From Balneolia bacterium (GTDB taxonomy: Bacteria > Bacteroidota > Rhodothermia > Balneolales > Cyclonatronaceae), in the NCBI GenBank assembly GCA_003566395.1, contig PXDL01000453.1, positions 1 to 11,474 of the forward strand: 11,474 nucleotides of DNA, read 5' to 3'. Position 1 is the first letter of the stretch. Each line of letters opens with the position of its first letter. Position numbers and translations under genes: made by a program. The notes below the pieces were generated by a model, which saw only the letters and a program-made list of their open reading frames with translations, had not been told where the DNA came from and made no database searches. Positions 1 to 7,253 of this stretch are shown here, piece after piece.

Positions 1-188
1 ACCGAGGAGGGATCGGTGGCGGCAAGCAGCTCAATTTTGGATTCACCTGTGCGGAAAAAAGCCGTCTCCACTTTTTCCGAGGCCACGGTTTCGGTTTTAT
101 AGCAGGGCGTTCCAAGCAGCTTCTCATACAGCGAAACGGCCTCGTCAAGCCGGCTGACCGCGATCCCGATATGTTCAATCTTATTCAT
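1..188 (-). CDS. mce: Methylmalonyl-CoA epimerase, N-terminal part (cut by window edge)
   Basis: The reverse strand from the ATG at 188 reads open to the window edge and gives the first 62 residues of a VOC-fold (glyoxalase/bleomycin-resistance superfamily) protein. The start MNKIEHIGIAVSRLDEAV, then a LYEKLLG helix and an ESKIELL strand, matches the first beta-alpha-beta-beta unit of methylmalonyl-CoA epimerase; His6 sits where the family's first metal ligand lies. The enzyme interconverts the R and S forms of methylmalonyl-CoA between propionyl-CoA carboxylase and methylmalonyl-CoA mutase, in the cytoplasm. There is no clear Shine-Dalgarno sequence before the ATG, and the gene is divergent from dnaX. 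A different VOC protein is possible because the other ligands lie outside the window, but the N-terminus fits the epimerase well. Confidence 0.8.
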   Translation of the reverse strand, partial: MNKIEHIGIAVSRLDEAVSLYEKLLGTPCYKTETVASEKVETAFFRTGESKIELLAATDPSS

Positions 189-202
189 GTTGTCTTAAAG
201 GA

Positions 203-225
203 ATTGCAGGGTGATGGTTTAGTTA
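203..225 (+). repeat. Dispersed imperfect 23-bp repeat, copy 1
   Basis: This stretch matches 8071-8093 at 20 of 23 positions. The shared core CAGGGTGATGGTTT (207-220 here) is identical in both. Here it lies 15-37 bases upstream of the epimerase start on the opposite strand. Both copies are in non-coding DNA. Function unknown. Confidence 0.5.
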
Positions 226-400
226 CGAGAAAGGAATATGCTAAAGCCCCGGGTATTGGGCAACCGAAGGACTTAATCCGGATTTAATATTGGTGTAGTG
301 TTCTGAATTGCGTTCTGAAGTGTGAGTTTGATCTCGCAGAAGTCCATTTTAACCAGATGCGCTCTTCACATAACCATGATTTTTTGGTACCTTTATCGTT

Positions 401-406
401 TATAAT
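401..406 (+). promoter_or_regulatory. Candidate -10 element (TATAAT) for dnaX
   Basis: A perfect TATAAT lies 39 bases before the dnaX ATG, in the 257-bp divergent gap between mce and dnaX. No good -35 hexamer stands 16-18 bases upstream, so this rests on the -10 alone. A GTTCTGAA direct repeat (300-307 and 312-319) lies further upstream and has no known role. Confidence 0.35.
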
Positions 407-445
407 CCAGCTCAACAACCGCGGCTAAATAACTGTAATTTTTGC

Positions 446-2326
446 ATGTCTGATCATTATAAGGCGCTTACGAGAAAGTACAGGCCTTTTTCTTTTGAGG
501 ATATCGTTTCTCAGGAGCATGTCAGCAGTACGCTGAAAAATGCCATAGAAACCAACCGGCTGAATCATGCCTATTTGTTTTGCGGGCCACGCGGAGTCGG
601 CAAAACCACAATGGCGCGTGTTCTTGCGCGAACCCTAAACGAGGTCGGCGAGGACATAGACGGAGAAGCCCTCAATCAGACGCTCAATATTATTGAGGTG
701 GACGCCGCATCGAACAATAAAGTAGAAGATGCCCATCGCATCCGGGAAGCCGTTCGCGTTCCTCCTCAATCCGGCCGCTACAAGATTTTCATCATCGATG
801 AGGTGCACATGCTTTCCAAGCAGGCGTTCAACGCGCTGCTGAAGACCCTCGAAGAGCCGCCGGCCTACGCCATTTTCATTTTTGCAACTACCGAGCCGCA
901 TAAAGTAATACCCACCATTTTATCCAGGGTGCAGCGCTTCGATTTCAAACCGATATCGGTGCCCGAGATTGTGGAAAGGCTGCGCTCTATTTGTGATGAA
1001 GAATCCATCGCTATAGATGATGAATCCCTGCACATGATTGCCCGAAAAGCCGAAGGTGCGCTGCGAGACGCCCTCGGGCTGCTGGATCAGGTTGTGGCTC
1101 TGTGCGGAACCGATATCCGGTATGAAGCGCTGATGAAAGCCTTTAATGCGGTTAGCCTCGACCGGCTTTTTGAACTCACCGGCTATATTCAGGAATCCGA
1201 CTCGCGCTCTGGTATTCAGCTTGTTTCAGATTTGCTGCAGGAAGGCCACGATATTCAGGAATTTTTGATCGCCCTAACCGAGCATCTTCGGAATCTGCTT
1301 ATGGCACGGGATAAGCGGAATATGTATGCGATCGAAACCAGCAAGGACGTTAAAGCCCGCCTTCACGAAACCGCGCAGCATTTTACCGATGAAGACCTGA
1401 TGCGCATGCTGCATATCGTGCATGAAGCTCAGTTCCGTATTCGTGATGCGCATCAGCCCCGCATTTTGCTTGAAATGACCGTCCTGAAGCTGATTCGTAT
1501 GACGCGTTCCGAAGGGCTGACACAGTTAATGAAAGAAGTAGAAGAGCTGAAGAAAGCACTTCAGGGCACCGGAGGCGGCGTTTCGGCCCCGGCGGCCAAA
1601 GGGTCGGACCGGGACGCAGATGCCGGTGCGAAAACATCGGTTGCCGCGGCCACACCCGCATCCCCTGAAAAAAAAAATCCTGAAAACCGGGCAGACTACA
1701 AACGACCGACCGTAAAACCGATTGAGCAGGGTGAAGGTGAAGCCGCTGCATCTGTATTGTCGGCGGCCGGGCATCAGCCTTCTGTAACACGCAAGCCGGG
1801 ATTACGGCGGAAAGCGGCTGCATCGGATCAACATACTTCCGCTCCGCATCCCGGCGGAAACGGATCAACGCGGGTAGAGGACCAGGGTAATGCTCATCCC
1901 GCTGACGGATTTTCGGCGGAAAACGGCACCGTGACCGATAAAGCATCCGGACGGGCAAAAGCCGTGTACCTTCACGATGTGACCTCCGTTTGGGACAAAT
2001 ACGTGGAGGGGCTGAAAGAACCTGTGCCCATGCGGGTGAAAATGTGCATGGACAGCGTGCAGCCCGTTGATCTGAAGGGCAAAGAGCTGGTACTGCAAAG
2101 CCATGATCATTTAATCGCCCAGCTCATTGAAGAAAATCATCAGCTGCTCAGTTCTTCGCTTGAACCCTATGTGGGCAGTAAACTTCGCATGCGCTGCAAA
2201 GTCTCTGATTTGGGCGCTGCACAGCCGCAGGCGGAAGACCCATATACCAAATTCAGACGTCTTCAGGAAAAAGATCCGCGAATTAAAACCATTGTGGATG
2301 TCTTCGGAGCTGAATTGGAATGGTAG
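446..2326 (+). CDS. dnaX: DNA polymerase III subunit tau (and probably gamma)
   Basis: This is the ATPase of the clamp loader, which opens the beta clamp onto primed DNA; the tau tail also couples the polymerase to the helicase. The 626 residues are close to the 643 of E. coli DnaX. In order: AAA+ core with Walker A GPRGVGKT (47-54), Walker B IIDEVH (116-121), sensor-1 ATTEPHK (147-153), the arginine-finger SRVQR (160-164), sensor-2 GALRDAL (204-210), the helical collar domain to about 370, a low-complexity Ala/Gly/Pro/Lys-rich linker (about 375-505), and a folded C-terminal part (506-626) rich in hydrophobic and charged residues. The four-cysteine zinc module normally between the first two motifs is missing (residues 64-82 contain no Cys). 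A ten-adenine run within codons 408-411 may generate a shorter gamma form. The first gene of the dnaX-ybaB-recR cluster; the ATG has no evident ribosome binding site. Confidence 0.97.
   Translation: MSDHYKALTRKYRPFSFEDIVSQEHVSSTLKNAIETNRLNHAYLFCGPRGVGKTTMARVLARTLNEVGEDIDGEALNQTLNIIEVDAASNNKVEDAHRIREAVRVPPQSGRYKIFIIDEVHMLSKQAFNALLKTLEEPPAYAIFIFATTEPHKVIPTILSRVQRFDFKPISVPEIVERLRSICDEESIAIDDESLHMIARKAEGALRDALGLLDQVVALCGTDIRYEALMKAFNAVSLDRLFELTGYIQESDSRSGIQLVSDLLQEGHDIQEFLIALTEHLRNLLMARDKRNMYAIETSKDVKARLHETAQHFTDEDLMRMLHIVHEAQFRIRDAHQPRILLEMTVLKLIRMTRSEGLTQLMKEVEELKKALQGTGGGVSAPAAKGSDRDADAGAKTSVAAATPASPEKKNPENRADYKRPTVKPIEQGEGEAAASVLSAAGHQPSVTRKPGLRRKAAASDQHTSAPHPGGNGSTRVEDQGNAHPADGFSAENGTVTDKASGRAKAVYLHDVTSVWDKYVEGLKEPVPMRVKMCMDSVQPVDLKGKELVLQSHDHLIAQLIEENHQLLSSSLEPYVGSKLRMRCKVSDLGAAQPQAEDPYTKFRRLQEKDPRIKTIVDVFGAELEW
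1668..1683 (+). promoter_or_regulatory. Candidate dnaX slippage/frameshift site (A10, then -1 frame TGA)
   Basis: Ten consecutive adenines (1668-1677) lie in the linker region of dnaX, read as Glu-Lys-Lys-Asn in the main frame. A -1 shift (or one added A in the mRNA) reads Lys-Ser and then stops at TGA 1681-1683, giving a 412-residue product with the whole clamp-loader core. A +1 shift would stop at TAA 1713-1715. In E. coli (A AAA AAG ribosomal slippage) and Thermus thermophilus (transcriptional slippage on nine A) runs of this kind in dnaX make gamma as well as tau. I see no convincing downstream stem-loop, which fits transcriptional slippage better. Product formation here is inferred. Confidence 0.7.
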
Positions 2327-2365
2327 GCGCAGTGAGCCCCAGTGTACAGGTAGTAAAAAAGACGG

Positions 2366-2388
2366 GAAACGGTTACCTAACCGGTTTC
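2366..2388. repeat. Inverted repeat in the dnaX-ybaB gap
   Basis: GAAACGGTTA (2366-2375) and TAACCGGTTTC (2378-2388) pair over 10 bp with one bulged base and a two-base centre. On the plus strand no T-run follows, so it is not a convincing terminator for dnaX. On the minus strand it is followed by a T6 run (complement of A 2355-2360), but no minus-strand gene is near. It could be an operator or an mRNA hairpin. The rest of the 181-bp gap is A+T-rich, with a TTAATATTAA palindrome at 2399-2408 and no gene. Confidence 0.45.
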
Positions 2389-2507
2389 GGAAAACTTGTT
2401 AATATTAATAATGAAATGATAACCGGGCCGTCTTCGTTAACCGCATCGTTCTAAATTATCAACAAAAGGTGTTTCAAAACCTTAATACATAAACCTCAGG
2501 TACTGTT

Positions 2508-2852
2508 ATGGATAACAATATGGCCGAGCTTTTCGGCAAAGTAAATGAAATGCAGCAGCAAATTAAAGAAGCCAAGGAAAATCTCGGCCGTCTGGAAGTA
2601 ACCGCGGAAGCCGGCGGTGGTATGGTGAAAGTGACCGCCAACGGCAACAAGCAGATTACGGGCATCAAGCTGGAAAAAGATATTATTGATCCCGAAGACC
2701 CCGATATGCTCGAAGATTTGATCATCGCCGGAGTAAACAAGGCTCTTGCCGAAGCCGAACGGACCGCATCGGAAAAAATGCAGGAAATTACCAAGAATAT
2801 GCTTCCGGGCGGCGGTATTCCGGGAATGGACATGAGCAAGTTCGGACTTTAA
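2508..2852 (+). CDS. ybaB: YbaB/EbfC family nucleoid-associated DNA-binding protein
   Basis: This 114-residue protein has the whole YbaB/EbfC pattern: a long charged N-terminal helix rich in Gln/Lys/Glu (about 5-30), the hallmark strand segment LEVTAEAGGGMVKVTANGN, the ITGIKLEKDIIDPEDPDMLEDLI segment between strands and helix, a second helix (NKALAEAERTASEKMQEITK), and a Gly/Met/Pro-rich flexible tail ending IPGMDMSKFGL. Family members form tweezer-like homodimers that bind DNA and are nearly always encoded between dnaX and recR, as here. An ATG four codons later (2520) is also possible, but the 2508 ATG has a weak AGG at 2498-2500 and fits the family length of about 100-115. The stop is 25 bases before recR, so the two are probably cotranscribed. 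Confidence 0.95.
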   Translation: MDNNMAELFGKVNEMQQQIKEAKENLGRLEVTAEAGGGMVKVTANGNKQITGIKLEKDIIDPEDPDMLEDLIIAGVNKALAEAERTASEKMQEITKNMLPGGGIPGMDMSKFGL

Positions 2853-2877
2853 TCCGGACCGGCGGAAATCGTATTTC

Positions 2878-3489
2878 ATGCAGATTACTTCTGAAACCCT
2901 TGAACGGGCCGTAGAACAACTGGCTAAACTTCCCGGCGTTGGGCGGAAATCTGCCCAGCGTCTGGCCATGTATCTGCTAAAACAGGATAAAAAAGACGTG
3001 CAGATGCTGGCAGAGGCCCTGAGTGACCTCAAGGAAAAAATCACCTACTGCTCTGTTTGCTATGCTGTTACGGACCAAGACCCCTGCCCTATATGCAGGT
3101 CCGCCAAACGGCAAAAACAGCTGATATGCGTCGTGGAGGACATCCGCGATGTTTATGTGATTGAAAAAACCAATGAGTTCAGAGGAACCTACCATGTGCT
3201 TGGCGGCGTGATCTCTCCTCTGGATGATATCGGCCCGGACGACATCCGCATTAAAGAGCTGATTGCGCGGGTGAACGGGGGGAGTGATGATGAAGAGGTT
3301 ACCGAGATTATTCTGGCGCTGAATCCCGATGCGGAAGGAGAAGCCACATCGTTCTACATCAATAAAATGCTGAAACCGTTCGAGGTGAAAATCACGCGTA
3401 TCGCCCACGGAATACCTATGGGAACCGAGCTGGAGTTTATTGATGAAGCCACCCTTAGTAAAGCATTTCTGGGAAGAAACGTGTTTTAA
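2878..3489 (+). CDS. recR: Recombination mediator protein RecR
   Basis: RecR works with RecO (and RecF) to load RecA onto SSB-coated single-stranded DNA at gaps. The 203 residues are the standard length. The domains are complete: an N-terminal helix-hairpin-helix with LPGVGRKSAQRLAMYLL (18-34), a C4 zinc finger with Cys58, Cys61, Cys70 and Cys73, a TOPRIM domain starting at VVEDIRD (85-91) with the typical RGTYHVLGGVISPLDDIGPDD stretch (102-122) and the ALNPDAEGEATSFY acidic segment (147-160), and the C-terminal TRIAHGIPMGTELEFIDEAT segment (173-192). The ATG start gives the expected N-terminus. A small membrane-protein gene starts 17 bases after the stop and probably shares the transcript. 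Confidence 0.97.
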   Translation: MQITSETLERAVEQLAKLPGVGRKSAQRLAMYLLKQDKKDVQMLAEALSDLKEKITYCSVCYAVTDQDPCPICRSAKRQKQLICVVEDIRDVYVIEKTNEFRGTYHVLGGVISPLDDIGPDDIRIKELIARVNGGSDDEEVTEIILALNPDAEGEATSFYINKMLKPFEVKITRIAHGIPMGTELEFIDEATLSKAFLGRNVF

Positions 3490-3506
3490 CCTGCTTTCGG
3501 GATACT

Positions 3507-3761
3507 ATGATCTATTTACTCGCCGCAGTGGTATTTTGGTTGTTTCTTCTGCTATTTTCAAAAAAGGAACTATTATCAAGAACCGAAAGACGGAAAAGAA
3601 GACTACAGCTTATTGAATATGCGGGCGCTGCGGCTATCTGCGCGCTTATGCTCGACGCGATTTTCACCCATGATGATACCGGCTGGTATCCGTGGATAGT
3701 TCTTGCTCTTCTGGCCGCTTGGTACGGGAAAAAGCTGTTGGAATGGGTGCTGAAACGCTGA
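3507..3761 (+). CDS. Small hypothetical inner-membrane protein
   Basis: I do not recognise the family. The 84-residue product has three hydrophobic stretches: residues 1-17 (MIYLLAAVVFWLFLLLF), about 37-53 (EYAGAAAICALMLDAIF) and about 61-80 (WYPWIVLALLAAWYGKKLLE). A strongly basic loop, SKKELLSRTERRKRRLQ (18-34), separates the first two and by the positive-inside rule should face the cytoplasm. The start lies 17 bases behind recR in the same direction, so cotranscription is likely; this spacing and the clean membrane pattern are the reasons to call it a gene. No ribosome binding site is visible. The 188-bp gap after it has a nine-adenine run (3794-3802) and no clear terminator. Confidence 0.65.
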   Translation: MIYLLAAVVFWLFLLLFSKKELLSRTERRKRRLQLIEYAGAAAICALMLDAIFTHDDTGWYPWIVLALLAAWYGKKLLEWVLKR

Positions 3762-3949
3762 GCAGGGCTGAATTTTAGTAAGGCCGTATTTTCAAAAAAA
3801 AACTCCGGATGCGAGTCTTGGTTAGCTCCGGGAAAGAGACCTGGTTATGGTTTTTTCATACCTGTTAAAAAAGGTTGCAAAAGCCCGAAAAATACCTGAA
3901 TATGAAAAGTCTTTTTCCGTCAATGGACTAAACCTAAGATTCCAAATTT

Positions 3950-5374
3950 ATGCAACAGCTAAACGGGGATGAACAAGAGGCGCCATATCGTGTGGTGCGT
4001 ATCTTGTTTTTATCAGTGATTGCCGCAATCGGTGGTTTTTTGTTCGGTTTCGATAGCGGGGTTATTAACGGAACGGTGGAAGCACTTCAGGTGACTTTCG
4101 ATTCCGATGCAGTAGGTACAGGGTTTAATGTAGCGTCTATGCTGATCGGGTGTGCCGTGGGCGCTTTTTTTGCCGGTACGCTGGCAGATAAACTCGGACG
4201 TAAACCGGTTCTCATTATCACGGCTGCTGCGTTTATCATCAGCGCATGGGGTTCGGGTATCTCTTCAAGTTCCGGGCAGTTTGTATTTTTTAGAATATTA
4301 GGCGGCATGGGCGTTGGTGCAGCAAGTATTCTTGCTCCGGCTTATATCAGCGAGATTGCGCCCAAAGGCATTCGCGGGCGTCTGGCAAGTTTGCAGCAGC
4401 TTATGATCGTACTCGGCTTATTTGCCGCTTTTCTAAGCAACTACCTCATCGCCAACACCGCCGACGGTGCACTGGGTGAATTCTGGGCGGGTTTTCAGGC
4501 GTGGCAATGGATGTTCTGGGTCGAAATTATTCCAGCTTCCCTGTTTCTGCTCGGCCTTCTGTTTATCCCTGAATCACCCCGTTACCTCGTTGCTGCAGGT
4601 CGCGAAGAGGAAGCCGACCGGGTGCTCGGGTCACTCTCCTACGCAGATGACTTCAGCGAAAAAGTTGCTGAAATTAAAACAACCCTTCGCATAGATTCAA
4701 AACCGGGCCTGCGGGATATTATTTCAAAAGCGACCGGCTCTATTCATCCTATCGTTTGGATCGGGATGGGGCTGGCCGTGCTTCAGCAGTTTACGGGTAT
4801 AAACGTGGTGTTCTATTACGGGGCCACGCTCTGGCAGGCAGCCGGTTTCACCGAGGCTGATGCCCTAATGGTAAATGTAATCAGCGGTTCGGTAAATATT
4901 CTCTTCACACTGGTCGCTATTGCGCTTGTGGACCGCATCGGACGAAAACCTTTGCTGCTGATCGGCTCCATAGGTCAGGCCGTGATGCTGGCTGTGCTGG
5001 CCCTGTTGTTTGCTACTGCGCCGGTCGCTGAGGGCGGCAATCTCGAGTTTGCGGGGAACAACGGTATTTATGCACTTCTTGCAGCCAACTCTTATATCGC
5101 GTTCTTCGCCATGTCATGGGGGCCGATTATGTGGGTGATGCTGGGTGAAATGTTCCCGAATCAGTTCCGGGGAGCCGCGCTTGCTGTCTGCGGACTGATG
5201 CAGTGGGGGGCAAACTTCCTGATTACGATCAGCTTCCCGGTTTTACTGGAAAATATAGGCCTCGGTTTATCTTACGGTATCTATGCCTTTTTCGGGCTTG
5301 TTGCCTTTGTTTTTGTGAAGCGATTCGTGACGGAAACTAAAGGAAGATCACTCGAGGAAATGACCAACGACTAA
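3950..5374 (+). CDS. Sugar porter family MFS transporter (XylE/GalP-like)
   Basis: A 474-residue, 12-helix major facilitator of the sugar porter family, acting in the inner membrane, probably as a proton-coupled monosaccharide symporter. It has all the family signatures: FGFDSGVINGT in helix 1 with Asp35 at the position of the proton-coupling Asp of XylE, DKLGRKP (80-86), EIAPKGIRGRL (135-145), PESPRYL (207-213), QQFTGINVVFYYG (279-291), DRIGRKP (328-334), and ETKGRSLEEM (462-471). The sugar-contacting residues of XylE appear conserved (Gln279, Gln280, Asn285, Trp395, Gln418), so xylose, glucose or a similar sugar is likely, but the substrate cannot be fixed from sequence. The ATG at 3950 gives a short cytoplasmic N-tail. 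It stands alone after a 188-bp gap and converges on the gamma-glutamyltransferase gene only 14 bases away, with no room for a normal terminator between them. Confidence 0.93.
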   Translation: MQQLNGDEQEAPYRVVRILFLSVIAAIGGFLFGFDSGVINGTVEALQVTFDSDAVGTGFNVASMLIGCAVGAFFAGTLADKLGRKPVLIITAAAFIISAWGSGISSSSGQFVFFRILGGMGVGAASILAPAYISEIAPKGIRGRLASLQQLMIVLGLFAAFLSNYLIANTADGALGEFWAGFQAWQWMFWVEIIPASLFLLGLLFIPESPRYLVAAGREEEADRVLGSLSYADDFSEKVAEIKTTLRIDSKPGLRDIISKATGSIHPIVWIGMGLAVLQQFTGINVVFYYGATLWQAAGFTEADALMVNVISGSVNILFTLVAIALVDRIGRKPLLLIGSIGQAVMLAVLALLFATAPVAEGGNLEFAGNNGIYALLAANSYIAFFAMSWGPIMWVMLGEMFPNQFRGAALAVCGLMQWGANFLITISFPVLLENIGLGLSYGIYAFFGLVAFVFVKRFVTETKGRSLEEMTND

Positions 5375-5388
5375 GCGGACGTGCTTCG

Positions 5389-7164
5389 TTATTCGCCTTT
5401 AGCGGCGCCGCCCAGCCTTGGGTCGGCCCCGCCGCGCCATTGCGAGGAATCCTTAAGCCACTCAATACCGTGGATGCCGCTTTCCATGGTGTTTATCTGA
5501 ACGTTGTGACCTTTTGCTTCCAGCTCGGTTTTGAGCAGCGCTGCATCGGTTCCGTATTCAAGTTCGAGGCCGTTGCCCCGGTGAACAATGTTGGGTAAAG
5601 ATATGGCCTCCTGCACCGTCAGGTTCCAGTCTATTATTCCGATCAGAGTTTTTGCTACATAGCCGATGATGCGGCTTCCGCCTCTTGATCCCAGCACCAG
5701 GCGCAAGTCGCCGTCGGGGTCAAAAACGAAAACGGGAGCCATAGAGCTGCGCGGACGTTTACCGGATTCGGGAGCGTTTGGGTGCAATCCGCCTTCAAAC
5801 TCATACCGGAATGTGAAATCGGTTAGCTGGTTGTTCAGTAAATATCCGCGCGACATTTTCCGGCTTCCAAAAGGGGATTCTATGGATGAGGTCATTGAAA
5901 CCAGATTTCCCTTTCCATCCACAATAGAAAAGTGTGTGGTGCCTGTGGATTCTTCTTCATCAGGAGTTTGCACGTCATCGAGTTCCGGAATCCGGGTTTC
6001 GGGTTGTCCCGGACCGGGTTCTGCTTTGGCATGCTCCGGGTTTATCAGAGCGGCGCGGCTTTCCAGATAGGCGGGATCTATGAGTGCCTGTGTGGGTACG
6101 TCGGTAAAGTCGGGATCTCCGATGTAGAAGTAGCGGTCGGCAAAGGCAAGACGGCTGGCTTCAGCAATTAGATGGGCTGATTCAGCAGAAACCGCTCCGG
6201 CTGAAGCCATGTCGAAGTGCTCCAGTATGCCCAGAATTTGCAGCAGGGTGATGCCGCCCGAAGAGGGAGGGGGGACACCGCAGATAGTATAATCCCGGTA
6301 GCTCCCGCATACGGGTTCGCGCTCAACCGGCGCATAGGATGCCAGATCGTCGGTGGTTATATCGCTTCCCCGAAAAAAGCGGGAGCGGGCGGTATGTACG
6401 AAATCTTCGGCTATATCACCGGTATAGAAAGCGTCGGGTCCATTAGCAGCAATTAAGGCAAGGGTTTCGGCCAGCTCCGGATTTCGAAGTTCCGGGTTGT
6501 CTCCTCTTGATTGATAGACGAAATAGCGCCGCATATCACCAAAAAGCTGAAGCGAATAGTCGCGTTTTACCTGTTTCAAAAGTTGCTCAGGATAGGGAAC
6601 GCCCTCCCGCGCAGCCTCTATAGCGTCGGTGAAAAGCATTTCCCAGGGCAATTTTCCGTGTTGACTGTGGGCCTCATAAAGCATAGCCACGGTACCCGGA
6701 ACGCCCGTCGAAGTGCCGGAAGGAAGGGCCAGCCAGAGGGGCAGAGGAAATCCCCATAAAGTAAACCGGTCGGGTTCTGTAGCGGCCGGTGCGGTTTCTC
6801 GTCCGTCAAAAACGCGCATATTACCGGTTAGGCCGTCGAAGTGAAGCAAAAATGCACCACCGCCCAATCCGCTTTCGGGAGGATCAACAAAAGTGAGCAT
6901 CATCTGAACGGCCACCGCTGCATCAACTGCATTTCCGCCCTTGCGGAGAATATTAAGGCCCGCCTCAATCGCCAGGGGATTGGATGCGGATATCATGAAC
7001 TCTTCGGCGAGTTGCTCTTCGGGAAGCTGTGAGGGCGTAAGGTCGGGAGCTTCCCGGCTGCATGAACTGCACAAAAGCGAGAAGGCGAAAACGAGCGCGA
7101 TATAGTTCAGACCTGAACGGACGGAAGACTCCTTTTTGAAAATCGGGTTTATGAAACGGTACAC
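5389..7164 (-). CDS. ggt: Gamma-glutamyltransferase (predicted lipoprotein)
   Basis: This enzyme (EC 2.3.2.2) hydrolyses or transfers the gamma-glutamyl group of glutathione and related compounds outside the inner membrane. It is made as a precursor that cuts itself before the catalytic threonine. The 591 residues match the family length. Key motifs: NAVDAAVA (78-85), GLGGGAFLL (99-107), GRETAP with substrate-binding Arg122, the cleavage and nucleophile site STGTTHFSIVD with Thr409, NNQLTDF (444-450), KRPRSSMAP (469-477) and GSRGGSRII (492-500; E. coli has Pro where Arg494 is). The N-terminus has Lys/Arg residues, a hydrophobic stretch (20-31) and LCSSC, so Cys35 is the likely lipidated residue. 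The only in-frame start is GTG (7164-7162), with no ribosome site before it. An AAAAAGGAG inside codons 10-12 has no usable start after it. Lies downstream of adk, behind a hairpin. Confidence 0.93.
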   Translation of the reverse strand: MYRFINPIFKKESSVRSGLNYIALVFAFSLLCSSCSREAPDLTPSQLPEEQLAEEFMISASNPLAIEAGLNILRKGGNAVDAAVAVQMMLTFVDPPESGLGGGAFLLHFDGLTGNMRVFDGRETAPAATEPDRFTLWGFPLPLWLALPSGTSTGVPGTVAMLYEAHSQHGKLPWEMLFTDAIEAAREGVPYPEQLLKQVKRDYSLQLFGDMRRYFVYQSRGDNPELRNPELAETLALIAANGPDAFYTGDIAEDFVHTARSRFFRGSDITTDDLASYAPVEREPVCGSYRDYTICGVPPPSSGGITLLQILGILEHFDMASAGAVSAESAHLIAEASRLAFADRYFYIGDPDFTDVPTQALIDPAYLESRAALINPEHAKAEPGPGQPETRIPELDDVQTPDEEESTGTTHFSIVDGKGNLVSMTSSIESPFGSRKMSRGYLLNNQLTDFTFRYEFEGGLHPNAPESGKRPRSSMAPVFVFDPDGDLRLVLGSRGGSRIIGYVAKTLIGIIDWNLTVQEAISLPNIVHRGNGLELEYGTDAALLKTELEAKGHNVQINTMESGIHGIEWLKDSSQWRGGADPRLGGAAKGE

Positions 7165-7176
7165 ATCAAAACTGCC

Positions 7177-7218
7177 AAAAAATACGAATCGGCATCAAAG
7201 GCAAGCCGGGATGCCGAT
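7177..7218 (-). terminator. Terminator-like hairpin between adk and ggt
   Basis: On the minus strand ATCGGCATC (7218-7210) pairs perfectly with GATGCCGAT (7196-7188) around a 13-base loop. TCGTA follows, then six T (7182-7177). This has the form of an intrinsic terminator for adk, with a slightly displaced T-run. It ends only 12 bases before the ggt GTG, so any ggt transcript starting upstream must pass through it, and an attenuator role is possible. Confidence 0.65.
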
Positions 7219-7253
7219 CCGATGAAGGGCGTTGTCATCCTTAAAACAAAGGA

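Noticed and set aside
1383..1958. 191-codon open frame antisense to dnaX
   Set aside because: It lies opposite the low-complexity linker and core of a clear gene, its product has no recognisable pattern, and long antisense frames are expected opposite such codon usage.
2496..3044. 182-codon antisense frame across ybaB and recR
   Set aside because: It shadows two certain genes and crosses their gap; the product shows no domain.
3794..3802. Nine-adenine run after the small membrane-protein gene
   Set aside because: It is non-coding and not preceded or followed by a convincing stem, so I do not call it a slippage site or a terminator.
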